A stretch of 64,000 nucleotides of DNA from Reticulascus tulasneorum (Eukaryota > Ascomycota > Sordariomycetes > Glomerellales > Reticulascaceae). Shown piece after piece: positions 43,713 through 54,885 of the stretch. The number at the start of each line of letters is the position of its first letter. Within the stretch, counting starts at the first letter, position 1. Under the pieces are notes generated by a model. The model was given only the letters and a program-made list of their open reading frames with translations, did no database searches and had not been told where the DNA came from. Location of the stretch: NCBI GenBank assembly GCA_001557505.1, contig LSAX01000001.1:4650001-4714000 (forward strand). The letters are read 5' to 3'. The position numbers were made by a program, and so were the translations under genes.

Positions 43713-45987
43713 TTACAACTCCTCCCTAAATTCAGCAGAGCCGGCCAAAGACTCATTCTCACTATCCGTAGAGCAAGTTCCATTCCACTGAACCCTGCAA
43801 ATATTTGGCGAATTCCACTTGCATGGCGTTTGGTTGCCCCAAGTAAAATAGCAATACGCATCAGACCCCGGCAGAGGCGGCGGGCCGACCTTGTTTTGAA
43901 TTGGCAAAGGGTTGTAAAAGCCAGCATTGTCAATTAGTCCCGGCACCGGTTGCTTGGTCTCAGCACAGTAGGCATTGAAACATGCAGCGCAGGTGTTCGT
44001 CCGCGGGAGGTTGATGCGCTGCCGGGCCCTATCTGCCACCGCACAGGCAAGGCAAGTAGACCATAACGGCGCTTCAGGGACTCCGCCCGTCGAAGCCAGC
44101 GCGAAGCCGTTGGCAATCAGGTCCTTGGTGACCGAAGCCCACGGCCAAGTGCCAGACGAGTAAGTCGTGGCATTCGGCCACGCCGAGTACGGAGAATTGG
44201 GGAGTTAGATAACCAGCGGCGGGGCGATGTTCGGGTTGTCCCGTCGGACGAGTTGCAGCGGAAGAAGGTCGGCGTGTATACCAGCGCTGGGTTCCTGCGG
44301 AGGGCGGCGCCGTCGGGTATGTTTCGCGTGAATCAAATGCCCTGGGCTATTCCTGCAGTCGTCTGGACGTACCACTTTGTCCAGCTCAAGGCTGATGTGT
44401 TCGGCCAGTCGTAGCCCACGGAGACGTCTAAGCTGTTCCCTGTGTCATCAGACATGTCCACAGCGACGATAACATCTAGTTGGCGATATGGCTGCAACAG
44501 GGGGACGAGGGGAATGTTTTGGAGATTGTCGCCTCCGTCGTTTATATTCAAGGTTGCGAAGAAATTGTCCCCGTAGCAGTCGGTCTGCGAGCCAGAACCA
44601 AAACCACAGAATCCATTCGGTATTTCAGAGTCTGCAGTTGTAATATCGGCACCAATATCTAACAATACCGGTGTGATCGCGAGTGAACTAGTGCCGAGGA
44701 CGAAACTGGGTAGGACAAGTTAGCTAGCCTTGTCCTGGAGGTTGTGATTAATAGGGGAAAATACTAACGCGCCATTATCGAATCCGCCAACATAGATTCC
44801 GCTGGAATTAAAGCCGTTCTGGAACTTAGTCCCAAGTTTATCCATGGGAATGATGCGCCAAGTCTGCTCCTGTCCAACGACCCAAACTCGCGGCGTCATC
44901 TCGAAGGTGGTACCGTCCACCTCGTACGTATTGTTGTTAGTGCGACCAACGCCAAGGACAATAGGTAGCGGAGCCTGCCCGTTGGCAAGTTTCCCAGATG
45001 GGCTGGTGAGAAGGTTGCTCCAGGTAAGATTTCCGGGCAAACCACTGAGGACACTGCGAGCGACCAATCGACTCCATGCCTCGGCAAAGTACACTGGTGC
45101 CCCGGACAAGTACTTCTCTTGTACTTCACATTGCGCACAGCTACCCTATGGTTCATCTCACCGGCTCCAAACCAGCTCTAAAGAGTAGAAGAGGCACTAA
45201 CCTGCAGACTGGGAAAGAGGCCCACTAATATCCAATGCTATCATCAATCTCCCACAATTGGCTCTATGCAATTGTCAGCCTTGGCAGTATCGTATAGCAT
45301 CATCTGCCGGCTTTGATACTCACTAGAGCATTGATCGATAGATAGTCGTTCAGTGCCCACGAGCCAACCATCCACGCGCCTCCACTCAGACTCGACACTT
45401 AAAGTGAGCTCTGCAAAAGACCCGCAACCCCAGGGGCACCCCCGTTAGGAATACTGTCAAAAGCCTGGAGCACGCCAGCACCGCCAAGCATGGCGCGGAA
45501 CCCGCCGCCGCTGGAGGCCAGACCAATTCGAGGCGGGGCCGTCATAAGGGCTGGAACATCATATTCTGGGACGCCATTCCATGCCGACCAGAAGTAAGAC
45601 TGCATTTCGCTCGCCACATAAAACTTCTCTTTCGCTGAGCCACGCAGACTCCTCATTGCTCAGGGTCGTGGCGGGGCGAACGTAGCGCTTGCTTCCTTCG
45701 CAGGATGTCGGCGTGACGGTGTATCCGGCTGTCGGCGTGCCACCGAATTCGCTGCCGCACTCGTTGCAGTAGTTGAATGCTGACGTCGGAACGTCATCTT
45801 GGCACCAATTCTCCCCGACCCTTTTCGTGGTAGTAGGACTTGCCGGTGCAGCACCAGAGTTATGGCCTGCGGAGACAGCTGCAGCGGTTGGAGTTGGGGA
45901 GTTGGCAGCCGGTGGTTGCTGGATTCCATTGCATCGAGTGAGACCGAAAATGGCGCCCAGCGCCAGGAAGAACGCGAGTGATTTCAT
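43713..45987 (-). pseudogene. Lysophospholipase / phospholipase B (PF01735) pseudogene
   Basis: Reading leftward, ATG 45987 gives a signal peptide (MKSLAFFLALGAIFGL) and a Thr/Ser/Pro linker, then SKRYVRPATTLSNEESAW. Near 45640 the reading changes frame to AKEKFYVASEMQSYFWSAW and PPRIGLASSGGGFRAMLGG, the family's oxyanion-loop block. A TAA at 45401-45399 interrupts the approach to SSLSGGAWMVGSWALNDYL, the nucleophile block. Recognisable sequence continues with APVYFAEAWSRL, WEFGSF-like FDNGA joined across an intron to FVLGTSSLAITPVLLDIGA, NDGGDNLQNIPLVPLLQ and YDWPNTSALSW. It meets a TGA at 44335-44333 and a TAA at 44217-44215, and ends with a Cys-rich tail. One frameshift and at least three nonsense codons rule out a full-length enzyme. 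Phospholipase B normally deacylates phospholipids at the cell surface or outside. Confidence 0.85.
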
Positions 45988-46524
45988 GGAATCCTATGTC
46001 CCGTCACAAAACCTGACTGCTACGGTATGTTGTGGAGACACTAATACTCAATAAGGTTCTGAAAACCAATGGCAGAATTAGTGGGAACTTATCTCCGTCG
46101 GATTTATGGCATAGTACTTCTAGATATATAATTTGTTGGCTGGAGATTAAAATAAAACATGTAAACTGAGCAATTAATCGTCCACTGCCAGTCCCCTCGG
46201 TGGAATGCAGGGCTTGCGTGCTTCCCTCGGGCTCTTCACCACGTGCAAAGTCAGAAAGTGGCAGCTGGACAAAAGCACCAATCCGATCAAGCTGTGGCCC
46301 AATGTGTGGCTTGGCTACCAGCAGAGAGACCTGAGCACCTGCTGCGGGCATTCTGAGGTGGCGGCAAGCGGAAAGCTGACTCGAGATAGTGGCGCCGAAA
46401 TTTTCGCCCCCCTTGCCATTCTGTCATCAATATGCTCCTCGCCACATTGCACAATCTGAGCTTGCACAAGATTCAAGTCGACACAGGCTTATAGCTAGGA
46501 AAGAGCACATGCAAGAGCATAGCC
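45988..46524. other. Intergenic (divergent)
   Basis: Upstream of the phospholipase pseudogene and the small gene at 46525. Frames on both strands are short. Nothing else is seen. Confidence 0.4.
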
Positions 46525-47062
46525 ATGCAACCCAAGATCTATCCCTTCACCGGCACCGGGCCGAGGGGGATGAGGCTGGATGGTATTGAACCAAAGGAAT
46601 CATCTGCGCTAGAAAAGGTAGGCGAATCTAGTCATTTTCTATATGAGCTGAACGTATTGTACAGGACGAGCCAGATACCGAAGAACTCGACGGCAGTGAG
46701 CCACGTGGGATTGAAATACTTGGTAGCACATTCAGATCCATGATTGCAAAACGTGTCAATACTGGCACATTAAAATTCAGTACGGTTTCCTATCCTCATG
46801 CCCCATACTCTCCATCTTGTGCTGACTTGCTTGGTCACCTAAAAGCTGGGCGAGAAACGATCAAAACGGTAAGTATATAATACGGATAGTGTGGATACTA
46901 TACCTATCTATGCTAACTAATTCCTAGGGCCGTACCTACCAACCCCCAGATGCAAGTCGGTCGAAGGCTGTTATCTTAATGGCAAATTGCGAGAGCAGTA
47001 TTGTTTCTTTGGAGCTCAGCAGTGCGGAGTTGATACTTGAACCGGAAACGGCGACCGAATAA
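46525..47062 (+). CDS. Small protein of uncertain family (possibly a cutinase-like remnant)
   Basis: Three exons (46525-46617, 46665-46868, 46928-47062) with good 47-nt and 59-nt introns give 143 residues. The middle exon reads EILGSTFRSMIAKRVNTGTL and STVSYPHAPYSPSCADLLGHLKAG. This recalls the strand-loop-helix after which cutinase-like serine hydrolases place a GYSQG nucleophile. In exon 3 the corresponding stretch is VILMANCESSIVSL, with no GxSxG, and the chain then stops. No signal peptide is present. It may be a truncated hydrolase, a diverged non-catalytic protein or a chance model; the splice consensus favours a real, formerly longer gene. Confidence 0.45.
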
Positions 47063-47359
47063 GACAAATTTTGGCAGATCAATCTACTGGCGCCAACTTC
47101 TTCCACAGACTGAATGGATTATGAACGAGTCGTCAATGATCCCCTATTTCCTACTCTAGTCCATGATATTTAGACAAGCTCTTCAGAAATTGCTGATTTT
47201 GAACGAAAGACGTGTTCACCGTGAGGTATTAACGGCCAATAGTATGCTGCCACATCATCTACTGAGGGCGCGGGGTGGCGAGCTGACGACCAAACCATCC
47301 TAAGATGAGTAGAGAACTGTTTGATTAGCAGCGAGGAGCATTTCAACGATTACACCACA

Positions 47360-49288
47360 ATGCATCTTCTATACTGCTACCGAGATATTAATGACAACTC
47401 TCTAAGAATATCGCTAAAGCCATACAACTCTATTGCTTCGAAGCCATACGTAACACTGTCTCACCGATGGCTTGACCCGCCAGAACATGAAGTCTTGTTT
47501 GGAGATCTAAATGGAGATCGAGAAATCACCTCAGATCCCATAATCACGCAGAAGCTGGGCTTTCAAAAGATCGAGGGCTGTTGTGCGAAGGCTATAGATG
47601 ATGGTTATCACTATGTCTGGATCGACACATGCTGTATTGATAAAGGCAGCAGCGCAGAGCTGTCAGAGGCTATAAACTCCATGTACCGTTGGTACTTGGA
47701 ATCGCAGAAATGCTACGTATATCTCGATGATGTATTGGCCTCTCAAGATCCAAATGCGGAAAGCTCGTCGTTCCGGAGCAGTGTTTGGTTTAAGCGAGGC
47801 TGGACCCTGCAAGAACTTATTGCCCCTTCCAATGTGGTCTTCTATGATTCTTCATGGCGCGAAATTGGTAACAAAATAAACCTAGCAGCAAGCATTGCCA
47901 CGATCACGCGTGTTAACGAAGGGATTCTCACGGGTGGTATTAATCTGCAGGATTTGAGTGCGGCGGAAAAGATGTCATGGGCAGCAGGGAGAAGAACGAC
48001 AAGGATCGAAGATAGAGCATACTCCCTGCTAGGGATATTTGACGTCAACATTCCTACCATATACGGAGAAGGATCTCGCGCCTTTATCAGGCTACAAGAG
48101 GAGATTATGCGAAGGTCCCACGACCATAGCATTCTTGCATGGGATGGGAACGCTCTGGCGGCTGGCATGCTGGCAGAGTCACCTGATCAATTCGTTGATT
48201 CAGTGTGCTATCCTATTGAGTACGAAGATTTCGTGGAGGCATTCAAACTACAAGAGCTAAAACCAGACTTTTCGGTAACTAATTTTGGATTGCATATACA
48301 ACTACCGCTGAAAAAGCTCTCAAATGCAGGCTACAGAGGCTACTATGCTGCCTTCCTAGCTTGTACTATAGCTAAAGAAGGATCCTCTGCAGAGAAGAGG
48401 TCCGAGTACTGGCCAGCGATATACCTTTACCGCCGACCTGGAGCTTCTATCAGACAGTTCAACAGAGTCAGTATTCATGGGAAGATGGTTGGCATAGAGA
48501 GTATCCAAGGTGGTGATTTTGATACAGAGCCGATATGGGTATCACTTTATGAGAAGGTATGGCCACTTCTATGGAAGTCTCCCCTAGTCGGCCCACCTGA
48601 AGACTCTGCAAGGCATTCCAACCTGCCACCTATGCCTGAGGCTGAAAATACACTAAATCTGATTCTGGCGAAGAGAGAGCGAAGTATCGAGATATATGAC
48701 GTGTATCCCAAAGAAGCTTTTTGTGGTGGAAATATGATAGCGCTTGAAGCTTTTCCACGCACGTGGGCGATGAGAGTACATGGAGGGCCGGTCTTTCCAC
48801 CAATTGAGTTTGGATTTATCACACGAAAAATACTAGTTGCCAATGAGCTGAGATTGGCAGAATCCCAGTATGGACAGCAACGTCGGCTGGTTACTATAAT
48901 CGTCAGATGCGGGATCAACAACGAAAAGGTCCTAGTGGTGCTCGTCATCGGCCGGGGATCATGGAGCCTATTCTTGTCAAAGCATATTCTTTCCACAACG
49001 GCAGAAGCTTGCTACAATCACCTTTTGGACTTAGAATCGCACGGACTTTCTGGGTTTGTGGGATGCGGAGTGCCTTTCGGATGTGACTACGAAACAACGG
49101 TGAAGTTGGGCTCGTATTATATCACCATCGAGCGAGGGTTCTTTGGCTACGACAGTCTGGCCTTTCGCATCGTGGTCGGCCTTAGTCAGCCTCGCAATGA
49201 AGAGAAGGCTCCAATCTTGATTGATCAGCATGTGTATAAATCTGTTGTGAGCCCTGAGATCAAAGTCGGAAACCTACGACTAGGCTAA
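47360..49288 (+). CDS. HET-domain protein
   Basis: An intronless frame of 642 residues from ATG 47360 (the frame is open a little further upstream but without ATG). The HET domain occupies about residues 25-200: YVTLSHRWLDPPEHEV, then CCAKAIDDGYHYVWIDTCCI, LSEAINSMYRWYLESQKCYVYLDDV and WFKRGWTLQELIAPSNVVFY. These are the three conserved HET blocks. AGRRTTRIEDRAYSLLGIF and IPTIYGEGSRAFIRLQEEI follow, as in the large HET subfamily with a DUF8212-type extension. The rest is beta-rich and unassigned. HET proteins trigger programmed cell death after non-self recognition between fungal strains; that role is family knowledge, not shown here. It sits 7 kb from the F-box and NLR-like genes. Confidence 0.92.
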   Translation: MHLLYCYRDINDNSLRISLKPYNSIASKPYVTLSHRWLDPPEHEVLFGDLNGDREITSDPIITQKLGFQKIEGCCAKAIDDGYHYVWIDTCCIDKGSSAELSEAINSMYRWYLESQKCYVYLDDVLASQDPNAESSSFRSSVWFKRGWTLQELIAPSNVVFYDSSWREIGNKINLAASIATITRVNEGILTGGINLQDLSAAEKMSWAAGRRTTRIEDRAYSLLGIFDVNIPTIYGEGSRAFIRLQEEIMRRSHDHSILAWDGNALAAGMLAESPDQFVDSVCYPIEYEDFVEAFKLQELKPDFSVTNFGLHIQLPLKKLSNAGYRGYYAAFLACTIAKEGSSAEKRSEYWPAIYLYRRPGASIRQFNRVSIHGKMVGIESIQGGDFDTEPIWVSLYEKVWPLLWKSPLVGPPEDSARHSNLPPMPEAENTLNLILAKRERSIEIYDVYPKEAFCGGNMIALEAFPRTWAMRVHGGPVFPPIEFGFITRKILVANELRLAESQYGQQRRLVTIIVRCGINNEKVLVVLVIGRGSWSLFLSKHILSTTAEACYNHLLDLESHGLSGFVGCGVPFGCDYETTVKLGSYYITIERGFFGYDSLAFRIVVGLSQPRNEEKAPILIDQHVYKSVVSPEIKVGNLRLG

Positions 49289-49639
49289 CCAGGGATGCCG
49301 CTCTAAAATACGCACTAGCCTCAATTGTGCGCTAACAGATGATACGGGCAGTTTGAAGGGAAGAGTTCCGAGGGGAATAAAAAGAGAATATGATTGGTAC
49401 TATTAAGGATCCTAAAGTAGGACTTGTTCTTGGCTATTAGGCTTGAGAGAAGGGCATCGGACTGACTGTTGGAACTGAAATTGCTTAAAATCTGTCTAAG
49501 AAAAGCCTGTCATCTGGTGTCCAAACGGGGCCGTAGTAATTGGTGAGTAAGAAAAGTGAACGAAGCTGTGAGGATACTACATTTGTGGTATGTAATATCT
49601 CTAAGCAAAATAAACTGAAGTTAGCCTGGTATATACCGA

Positions 49640-49830
49640 GATATATCAGCTTTGTTACATCTTTCTTTCATCTATTATTTGCAAAAGTCTTTTTAATATT
49701 TAGGCACAGTTTCACTACAAGACTTATATATAACTTTTAACATTTATACAAATAAAAGCTTAAATAATAAACAAGGTTTATTATAATATTTTATATTCCT
49801 ATTTAAACTTTATAAATGGTAAAAACGAAA
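49640..49830. other. AT-rich island
   Basis: The block consists largely of A/T runs (ttaaataataaac, ttataatattttatatt). It contrasts sharply with balanced composition on both sides. Candidate explanations are a decayed transposon or a repeat-induced-mutation relic; no terminal repeats are visible. Confidence 0.6.
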
Positions 49831-50750
49831 TCGCTGCCTGGCCTTCTGGGGAAAGGAGGCAGTTTGATCGGCACTGGAGCCCCCGTGACCGCGTCCCAAG
49901 AATAAACAGAGACCACCCCCCTTCATGTCTCTATTTGTAGTCTTGACTTAATCTTCCCCTCTCCTCTCTGCTCTTTCCCCTACTTCCCTTGACTCTTTCA
50001 GTTACTTAAAACCAACATCTCCCCCACCGCAGGCGCCGCTCGCTTCGCCGCTGCTCGAGGCAGTTATCCTTCTCCACGGCACCATGCACATTTGCACCAG
50101 CACTATGCATTGCAAAGGAGCTGGCGTATAGTTCTGATCACTTTCCAGCGACTCCGGGTATTACGTCGGCCCGGAATTTGTGGTAACAAACCTCGACGGA
50201 AGTTCGAGCCCACATTATCGCCATGATTGAGAGGCTCACGATATCGTCTGCCTTGGTTGAAGGTATCGGTGGCCACCTGGGCTGTCAGACCATTGCGCTG
50301 CTCCCTTCTACCGAAAGATCAAACCTCGTCGTCTTAGCCAATCATGAAACTCCGGAGGCTCAGCTTAAGGCATCATCTCCGAACAATCGGGCGGACTTTG
50401 GTGTTGTTGGCAGGCTGGACAGAGCAGAATCATAGGAGCTTCAACGCGCCCTCACCAGTTGATTGGACCGCGCGCTGCACGGAACCAACGGAACAGCGAC
50501 AAAGGTCCCTTCGCAATGACGAGAAAATATCACATGGCCTTCAATCTGCCAGTCCCTGCCCTGAGAGAAACAGTTAGTTGTCTTGTTTTTATATTCAGAT
50601 TCTTCTCAACTATAGAGCTTAACTTCTTCCACACTCGAACGCAAATCGAGTACATCATGTGTACCAGCACTCATCAAAATGAAAAATTGCCAGCCAAAGT
50701 CCGAGAAAACTCTAAATCTCACGTCAGACTAAAAGGGCCGATAATGCCAA

Positions 50751-50834
50751 TTGCCAAATGACGTCTGCCTATACGGAGGACCTCTTCAACAGTAATGAGC
50801 TTGCCAAACGCGTCTGCCTATACGGAGGACCCTC
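50751..50834 (+). repeat. Direct repeat, two copies 50 bp apart
   Basis: The unit ttgccaaa-ygcgtctgcc-like followed by tatacggaggacc occurs at 50751-50783 and again at 50801-50834. The core gtctgcctatacggaggacc is identical in both. A partial inverted form (ggcctccgta) lies at about 50884. Confidence 0.85.
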
Positions 50835-51360
50835 AGATTCGTAACCCTTAGCGACACTAGCGTGGCTCAAGACTTTTGAAGCGGGCCTCCGTAACTCATC
50901 ATTGCTGCCTTTCTCATGTAGAGGGAACACAATGAGTATATTGATTTTGATAGTAGCTGATTGAACTTGTATAATTGAATTGGCGTTTCCTTCTTCCACA
51001 CCGTACGTGTGCTTTCGCCGTACTCTGAAATCCTTAGGTGATGTGTAGCGTACGGGATGTGCAGGCATCGTGCCCCGCAGGTACCAGCGTCCCGCGATTC
51101 CTTCAGGATCATCGCCTCACCACTGATCTTCTTGGCTCCGCAGCTGAATAAAATTGAATACGCAGGATCGGCGAGGTCGCGCAGCGAGCTACAAGATCAT
51201 GGCCGAAGGAGCGTTGAAGGAGTGCAGGAATAAACGTCGGCCGAAGTACTCCCGACCGTCGATCGCAGCATGCCCTTTAATAAAGAAGTCGGAATCATGA
51301 GGTTGTCTCCTCGTATGGTTCTAGTCCATTAAGACAGACTTCTTTCGGCTAACCAACGCA

Positions 51361-53948
51361 ATGAGACTACTTATAGTAACGCTGGCCACAGCTGGCTTAC
51401 AGCTAGGCACAACTCTCGCGCAATGCAGCTACCAAGCACTCAACGTGGCGACGACCTCGACAGGTCTTACTGCGGATCTACGACTGACGGGATCATGCCC
51501 GCAGTACCCAGCAGACCGTACAGGGGGCGCGCTGCTGGATTTGAAGCTCGTGGTAGAACAGCAAACTGGTACGTGCCTGTTGTGTTGGTATGAATCATCC
51601 TGACCATCGCAGACAGCAGGTTACATGTCAACATATTCGATGCTGGCCTCAACATGTATCAGATCCCTGCCTCGGTCTTCCCGCGACCAGCGGCTGCTAG
51701 CTCAACCACTTCAAAGCTCAAGTTCAACCTTGTACAGAACCCCTTTTCATTCTCCGTCGTCCGGGTGAGCAATGGCGAGGTTCTCTTCGATACCAGCGGC
51801 TCCGATCTCGTCTACCAGTCCCAGTACATCCGCCTGCGCACCAAGTTGCCTTCCAACCCGAACCTTTACGGTCTCGGCGAGCACTCTGATTCCTTTCGGC
51901 TACAAACCACGGGCTACAAGCGAACCATGTGGAATGCCGAGTCCCCAGGCCTGCCCCGAAAATCAAATCTCTACGGTAGTCATCCCATGTACGTTGATCA
52001 CCGTGGAAGTCGGGGAACCCACGGTGTCTTCCTGCTCAACGCGAACGGCATGGACATTAACATTGACGTCAACTCATCTGGCCAGCAGTACCTCGAGTAC
52101 AACACTCTTGGCGGCGTGCTCGACTTTTACTTCTTTGCCGGGCCGAGCCCGAACGAGGTGGCCAGTCAGGCTGCGCAGGTTCTCGGCCTTCCAGCCATGG
52201 TGCCTTATTGGACGTACGGCTTTCACCAGTGCAAATACGGTTGGCCAAACCTCGATCACGTCAAGGATGTGGTCAACTCGTACAGCGCCGCCGGCATCCC
52301 TGTTGAGGTCATGTGGGGAGACATTGACTACATGGACAGACGCCTGGATTTCACGACCGATCCGGTCAATTATCCCAAGCCTGCCATGCGCTCCTTTATC
52401 AACGGCCTGCATACCAAGAATATGAAGTATGTCATGATGCTGGATCCAGGCATTAGCCGGTCTTCAAGCTACGGCACCTATACTCGTGGCTCGAGTCAGA
52501 ATGTGTTTCTCAAGAACGCCGACGGTTCAGAGTATCGGGGCAGGCAGTGGCCGGGCGAAGTCGTGTGGCCAGACTGGTTCGCCGCCAACACGCAAACCTG
52601 GTGGACCAATGAGATTTTGAGCTTCTTTGATCCCACGAATGGGCTCGACGTTGATGGGCTGTGGAACGACATGAACGAGGCGTCCAACTTTTGCGAAAAC
52701 GCCGGCGTTGATTGCGGTTTCAGCGCAAAGAGATCTCTGCCCGACTCGGGGAGGATCAAGAACATTGTTGGTTCCGTGTACCAGCGACAGGGTCAAGGAT
52801 GGATCAAAGGACTCGGCGGTCGTAACCTCCTCCGTCCGCCCTACAGGATCAGCAATCATTTGGGCGATTTGAGCGCCAAGACTCTGTGGACGGATATCTC
52901 GAACGCCGACGGCTCTGTGCAGTATGACACGCACAATCTGCACGGTATTATGATGGCAACGACAAGTCGCAATGCCCTGCTCGCCCGCCGACCCAACAAG
53001 CGACCGTTTATCCTCAGTCGGTCCACGTTTGCTGGCGCCGGCAGGAGCATCGCGCATTGGTTTGGTGACAACTTTTCGTCCTGGGACGACTATCGTTTCT
53101 CGATCAACCAGATGCTTGCCTTTACAGCCGTGCACCAGATGCCGTTTGTCGGTAGCGATATTTGCGGTTTCAATGGTGATGTGCAGGAGAAGATGTGCGC
53201 CCGCTGGGCCATGCTCGGGGCGTTCCAGCCATTCTACCGCAATCACGCTGCGGACAATGCACCCGACCAGGAGTTTTATCGCTGGTCTCTTGTCGCAAAT
53301 GCGGCCAAGAAGGCAATCGACGCTCGTTACAAGTTGCTTGACTATATGTATACGGCGTTGAGACGAGCCAACACAAATGGCATTCCGGTGGCATCGCCAT
53401 TGTTCTACCTATACCCTAATGACGCCAAAACTTTTGCCATTCAGACTCAGTTCTTCTTTGGGCCATCCCTTCTCGTCTCGCCCGTTGTGGACGACGACTC
53501 ACAATCCGTCACGTTCTACCTTCCCAACGACATCTTTTACGACTTTTGGACACAAGCGCCGATTCGCGGTAGTGGCGGCACAGTCACGCGCAACAATGTT
53601 GCCTTCACCGATATTCCCGTCCACTTCCGTGGAGGCAGCATCATCCCCATGCGCACGGCATCCGACATGACGACGGCCGCCGTGCGGACCAAAGACTTTA
53701 ACATCATTGTCGCAACTGGTCTGGATGGCAAGGCCACGGGTGATTTGTATCTAGATGATGGCGAAAGTATTCAGGGATCAAGTTCGGATATTCGATTGAC
53801 GTGGGATGGAACAACTTTGACCGCGGACGGTAGCTACGGCTACAATGTGGCGTTTGTAGTGAGAGCCATTACCATTCTCACGCCAAGTGGATCGAGAACG
53901 AAAACAGGATCTTGGTCGCTCAATAGCAAGTTTTCAGTGGCTGTTTGA
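51361..53948 (+). CDS. Secreted GH31 alpha-glucosidase
   Basis: Two exons (51361-51568, 51613-53948; a short 44-nt intron) encode 847 residues. The ATG at 51361 opens a signal peptide, MRLLIVTLATAGLQLGTTLA. The (beta/alpha)8 barrel has GLWNDMNEASNF with nucleophile Asp422 and FVGSDICGFNG with acid/base Asp585. Upstream blocks LYGLGEHSDSF, PYWTYGFHQCKYGW and VEVMWGDIDYMDRRLDF are characteristic of fungal maltases/alpha-glucosidases, and RPFILSRSTFAGAGR and HWFGDNFSSWDDYRFSI follow. The enzyme releases glucose from the non-reducing ends of maltose, starch fragments and related alpha-glucans outside the cell. The length is within the family range (about 850-1000), and the gene appears intact. 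Confidence 0.95.
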
Positions 53949-54885
53949 GATTCTGGATCTAGATATTTCGTATTGCAGGACCTTAAAAGAACTAAATAAA
54001 TGCCAATAGGAATTTAATAAAGGATAAGAGAGATTAAGTAACTACCTAGGTATCTTAATTAAAAAAAGGTAAGCCGGAGTTAAGTCAAGTTAACACACGG
54101 TAGACACACAAGCGGCCGTTAACCCTACCTTAACCCAAAACCAACTGTGATTTAGGTACATAAATACCAAAAAAAAAAAAAAAGGAACTCACATGCAACA
54201 CCGGGTATTCGCTGGTCGTCACCGATCCAACTACTAATCCACCAGTCAGTAGCTTATCTATGGGAGAGCGGACGGGATCCCGAGTTCTCTACTGCTTATG
54301 GTCGCATGTATTCACAAAACCAATTATGCTACTCTATATAACACACCCTGATTTGCTTGCTAGACGACACCCATCTCGCTTCATGCGGAGGCATATCGTT
54401 TTATCATGGTTCATCCAGTAATTCTTGTGATATTCCACGGTATTCCAGGTACATAGGACTAGCCACCCCGTGTTCCCTGGACTTGCCACCGGCTCTCCTC
54501 GTAGAGCACCAACCGACGCCTGGACATACTTGGCCGTGCTTGTTCAGGAGCACACAGTTGATGTTCGCGGCAATTGCTACCAACCTGTAGGCTATAAAGA
54601 TACTAGTGGAGCAGTATGGCGAACTGTTTGATCATCTAGGTATGTTCGGTCTACCTCGCGCTAGATCAGCCATCGGCCACCCCAAGACGGTCATCAGCTT
54701 GGGGATCAATGAGCAATGTTAATCAGTCCAAGCAACAGATCTGATTGAAGGTTCACCGTTACCCAAAGGTAAACGCTTTTGGAACTAATTGCTAAGCGAG
54801 CCATAAAATTGCCGTTTGGCTCTAGCGTACGGTACGCCACATGCTAATAGGTAGAACGGCAGAGTTCCTGAGAAAGTGAATCAGA
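53949..54885. other. Intergenic between convergent genes
   Basis: This stretch separates the GH31 gene and the leftward F-box gene. It holds a run of 15 A (54169-54183) and an AT-rich segment at 53990-54070. No gene is recognised; 3' UTRs of both neighbours are expected. Confidence 0.45.

Larger units (their letters stand above)
49289..51360. other. Intergenic with an AT-rich block and a direct repeat
   Basis: No gene is recognised in 2 kb. About 49640-49830 is distinctly AT-rich and poor in codons for any frame. A 30-base direct repeat near 50751-50834 is listed separately. The last few hundred bases are the likely promoter of the GH31 gene. Confidence 0.5.

Noticed and set aside
43713..45987. 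Repeat-induced point mutation as the cause of the phospholipase stops
   Set aside because: At least two of the three stops appear at expected Tyr codons (TAA from TAC/TAT), not the CpA-to-TpA signature expected of RIP, and one lesion is a frameshift.
46525..47062. Confident cutinase annotation
   Set aside because: The strand pattern is suggestive but there is no GxSxG and no signal peptide, so only a low-confidence entry was kept.
52527..53246. 239-codon minus-strand frame
   Set aside because: Antisense shadow of the GH31 coding sequence, explained by its codon bias.
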